Assembly: GCF_000708715.2 (NCBI RefSeq)
Contig: NZ_JENB01000020.1
Span: 1-64,000, forward strand
Length of the DNA: 64,000 nt
Reading direction: 5' to 3'
DNA from: Pseudomonas putida W15Oct28
GTDB taxonomy: Bacteria; Pseudomonadota; Gammaproteobacteria; Pseudomonadales; Pseudomonadaceae
Below, piece by piece: positions 63,252 through 64,000 of this stretch. Both the position numbers and the translations under genes were made by a program. Position 1 is the stretch's first letter; every line of letters begins with the position of its first letter. Below the pieces are notes generated by a model. It did not search any database. It had not been told where the DNA came from and saw nothing but the letters and a program-made list of their open reading frames with translations.

Positions 63252-63992
63252 ATGACCGGCACCGCAAACACCGCTGAAGGTGACAAGATTCTCATCGTCG
63301 ACGACGATCCGGGGCTTAGCAGCCTGCTGGAACGTTTCTTCACCAGCAAGGGCTACCGTGCCCGTGCGGTGCCCAACACCGAGCAGATGGACCGCCTGCT
63401 GCAGCGCGAGGTCTTCAACCTGGTGGTGCTCGACCTGATGCTGCCGGGCGAGGACGGCCTGTCCGCGTGCAAGCGCCTGCGCCAGCAAAACAACCAGATC
63501 CCGATCATCATGCTCACCGCCAAGGGCGACGAGCTGAGCCGTATCAAGGGCCTGGAACTGGGCGCTGACGACTACCTGGGCAAGCCGTTCAACCCGGACG
63601 AGCTGATGGCCCGGGTCAAGGCTGTGCTGCGCCGTCAGGCTCCTGCCGTGCCGGGTGCGCCGGGCAGTGAGGACGAATCGGTCACCTTCGGCGACTATGA
63701 GCTGTCGCTGGCGACCCGCGAACTCAAGCGTGGCGATGAAGTGCACATGCTCACCACCGGCGAGTTTGCCGTGCTCAAGGCCCTGGTGATGCACGCCCGC
63801 GAGCCGCTGACCCGCGACAAGCTGATGAACCTGGCCCGTGGCCGTGAGTGGGATGCACTGGAGCGCTCCATCGACGTGCAGATCTCGCGCCTGCGCCGCA
63901 TGATCGAGCCGGACCCGTCCAAGCCGCGTTACATCCAGACCGTCTGGGGCGTGGGTTACGTGTTCGTGCCAGACGGAAACGCAGGTAAATGA
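63252..63992 (+). CDS. ompR: Response regulator OmpR
   Basis: 246 aa. Receiver domain (about 12-125) with acidic pair DDD, phosphate site Asp61 (VVLDLMLPGEDG) and Lys in LGKPFNPDE; winged-helix DNA-binding domain (about 145-240) with LARGREWDALERSIDVQISRL and YIQTVWGVGYVF. It regulates osmolarity- and envelope-related genes with EnvZ. AGAGGAG lies about 8 nt before the ATG. Confidence 0.95.
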   Translation: MTGTANTAEGDKILIVDDDPGLSSLLERFFTSKGYRARAVPNTEQMDRLLQREVFNLVVLDLMLPGEDGLSACKRLRQQNNQIPIIMLTAKGDELSRIKGLELGADDYLGKPFNPDELMARVKAVLRRQAPAVPGAPGSEDESVTFGDYELSLATRELKRGDEVHMLTTGEFAVLKALVMHAREPLTRDKLMNLARGREWDALERSIDVQISRLRRMIEPDPSKPRYIQTVWGVGYVFVPDGNAGK

Positions 63993-64000
63993 TGCCGCGT
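63992..64000 (+). CDS. envZ: Start of the EnvZ-type sensor kinase gene (cut by window edge)
   Basis: The ompR stop overlaps an ATG as TGATG, followed by CCGCGT (M-P-R). The position next to ompR and the coupling indicate envZ; only three codons are visible, so the call rests on gene order. Confidence 0.55.

Overview
The window comes from a high-GC Pseudomonas of the P. putida group. Evidence: dense P. putida-type REP elements (two structural classes), the ssuEADCBF order followed by a TetR gene, gshA, tex and ompR, an lsfA next to ssu, and an AtsK whose metal ligands fall at the numbers known for the P. putida enzyme (H108, D110, H264, R275). This is read from sequence and recalled family knowledge; no database search was made.

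Layout. 1-150: end of an IS3-family element touching a REP. 190-6401: housekeeping and minor genes (NfeD/SPFH pair, YbaK editing protein, DUF2789, an unknown membrane protein, a CBS protein, an exported M20 peptidase), then tRNA-Arg(CCG). 6854-14150: a GntR regulator and a seven-gene operon coding for an AprA-like flavoprotein, an AprB-like two-cluster ferredoxin, an NMT1-type ABC transporter with an unusually long binding protein, a HEAT-repeat protein and a DUF971 protein. I know no described function for it; it is the best candidate for a new system here. 14400-24401: sulfate-ester island (atsCB divergent from atsR-atsK; sftR divergent from sftP and an arylsulfotransferase). 24740-27642: gabD and gabT. 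27781-33637: a pseudo-receiver/HDOD protein, a PAS-GGDEF cyclase, the DesA desaturase and a PAS-GGDEF-EAL protein. 33753-40269: an operon of two SfnB-like flavoproteins, a DszA/NtaA-like monooxygenase and a MetQNI-type transporter. 40596-44155: cystine transporter tcyJLN and, divergently, a serine acetyltransferase. 44447-46450: betT. 46576-50047: tauABCD with tauC broken. 50696-52024: OprD-family porin. 52190-57836: lsfA and ssuEADCBF. 57964-63034: TetR, gshA, PaaI-like thioesterase, tex. 63252-64000: ompR and the first codons of envZ.

How the genes fit together. Most of the window from 14.4 to 57.8 kb is an organosulfur scavenging region: uptake and oxidation of sulfate esters, taurine, alkanesulfonates and probably a thioether- or sulfone-like compound, plus cystine uptake, O-acetylserine supply, LsfA and, at the edge, glutathione synthesis. 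Many of its proteins contain almost no Cys or Met: AtsR, AtsK, TauA, SsuA, MetQ, TcyJ, SsuF and the first SfnB have none beyond the initiator Met, and LsfA keeps only its catalytic Cys. The AprA-like flavoprotein of the 6.9-14.2 kb operon is rich in both, which argues that this operon is not a sulfur-starvation system although it lies beside one.

Other notable points: the loss of roughly 17-20 nt in tauC, several near-perfect palindromes in front of operons (GntR operon, betT, porin, lsfA), an atsB start that lies inside a REP, and perfect 43-44 bp inverted repeats made of REP pairs.
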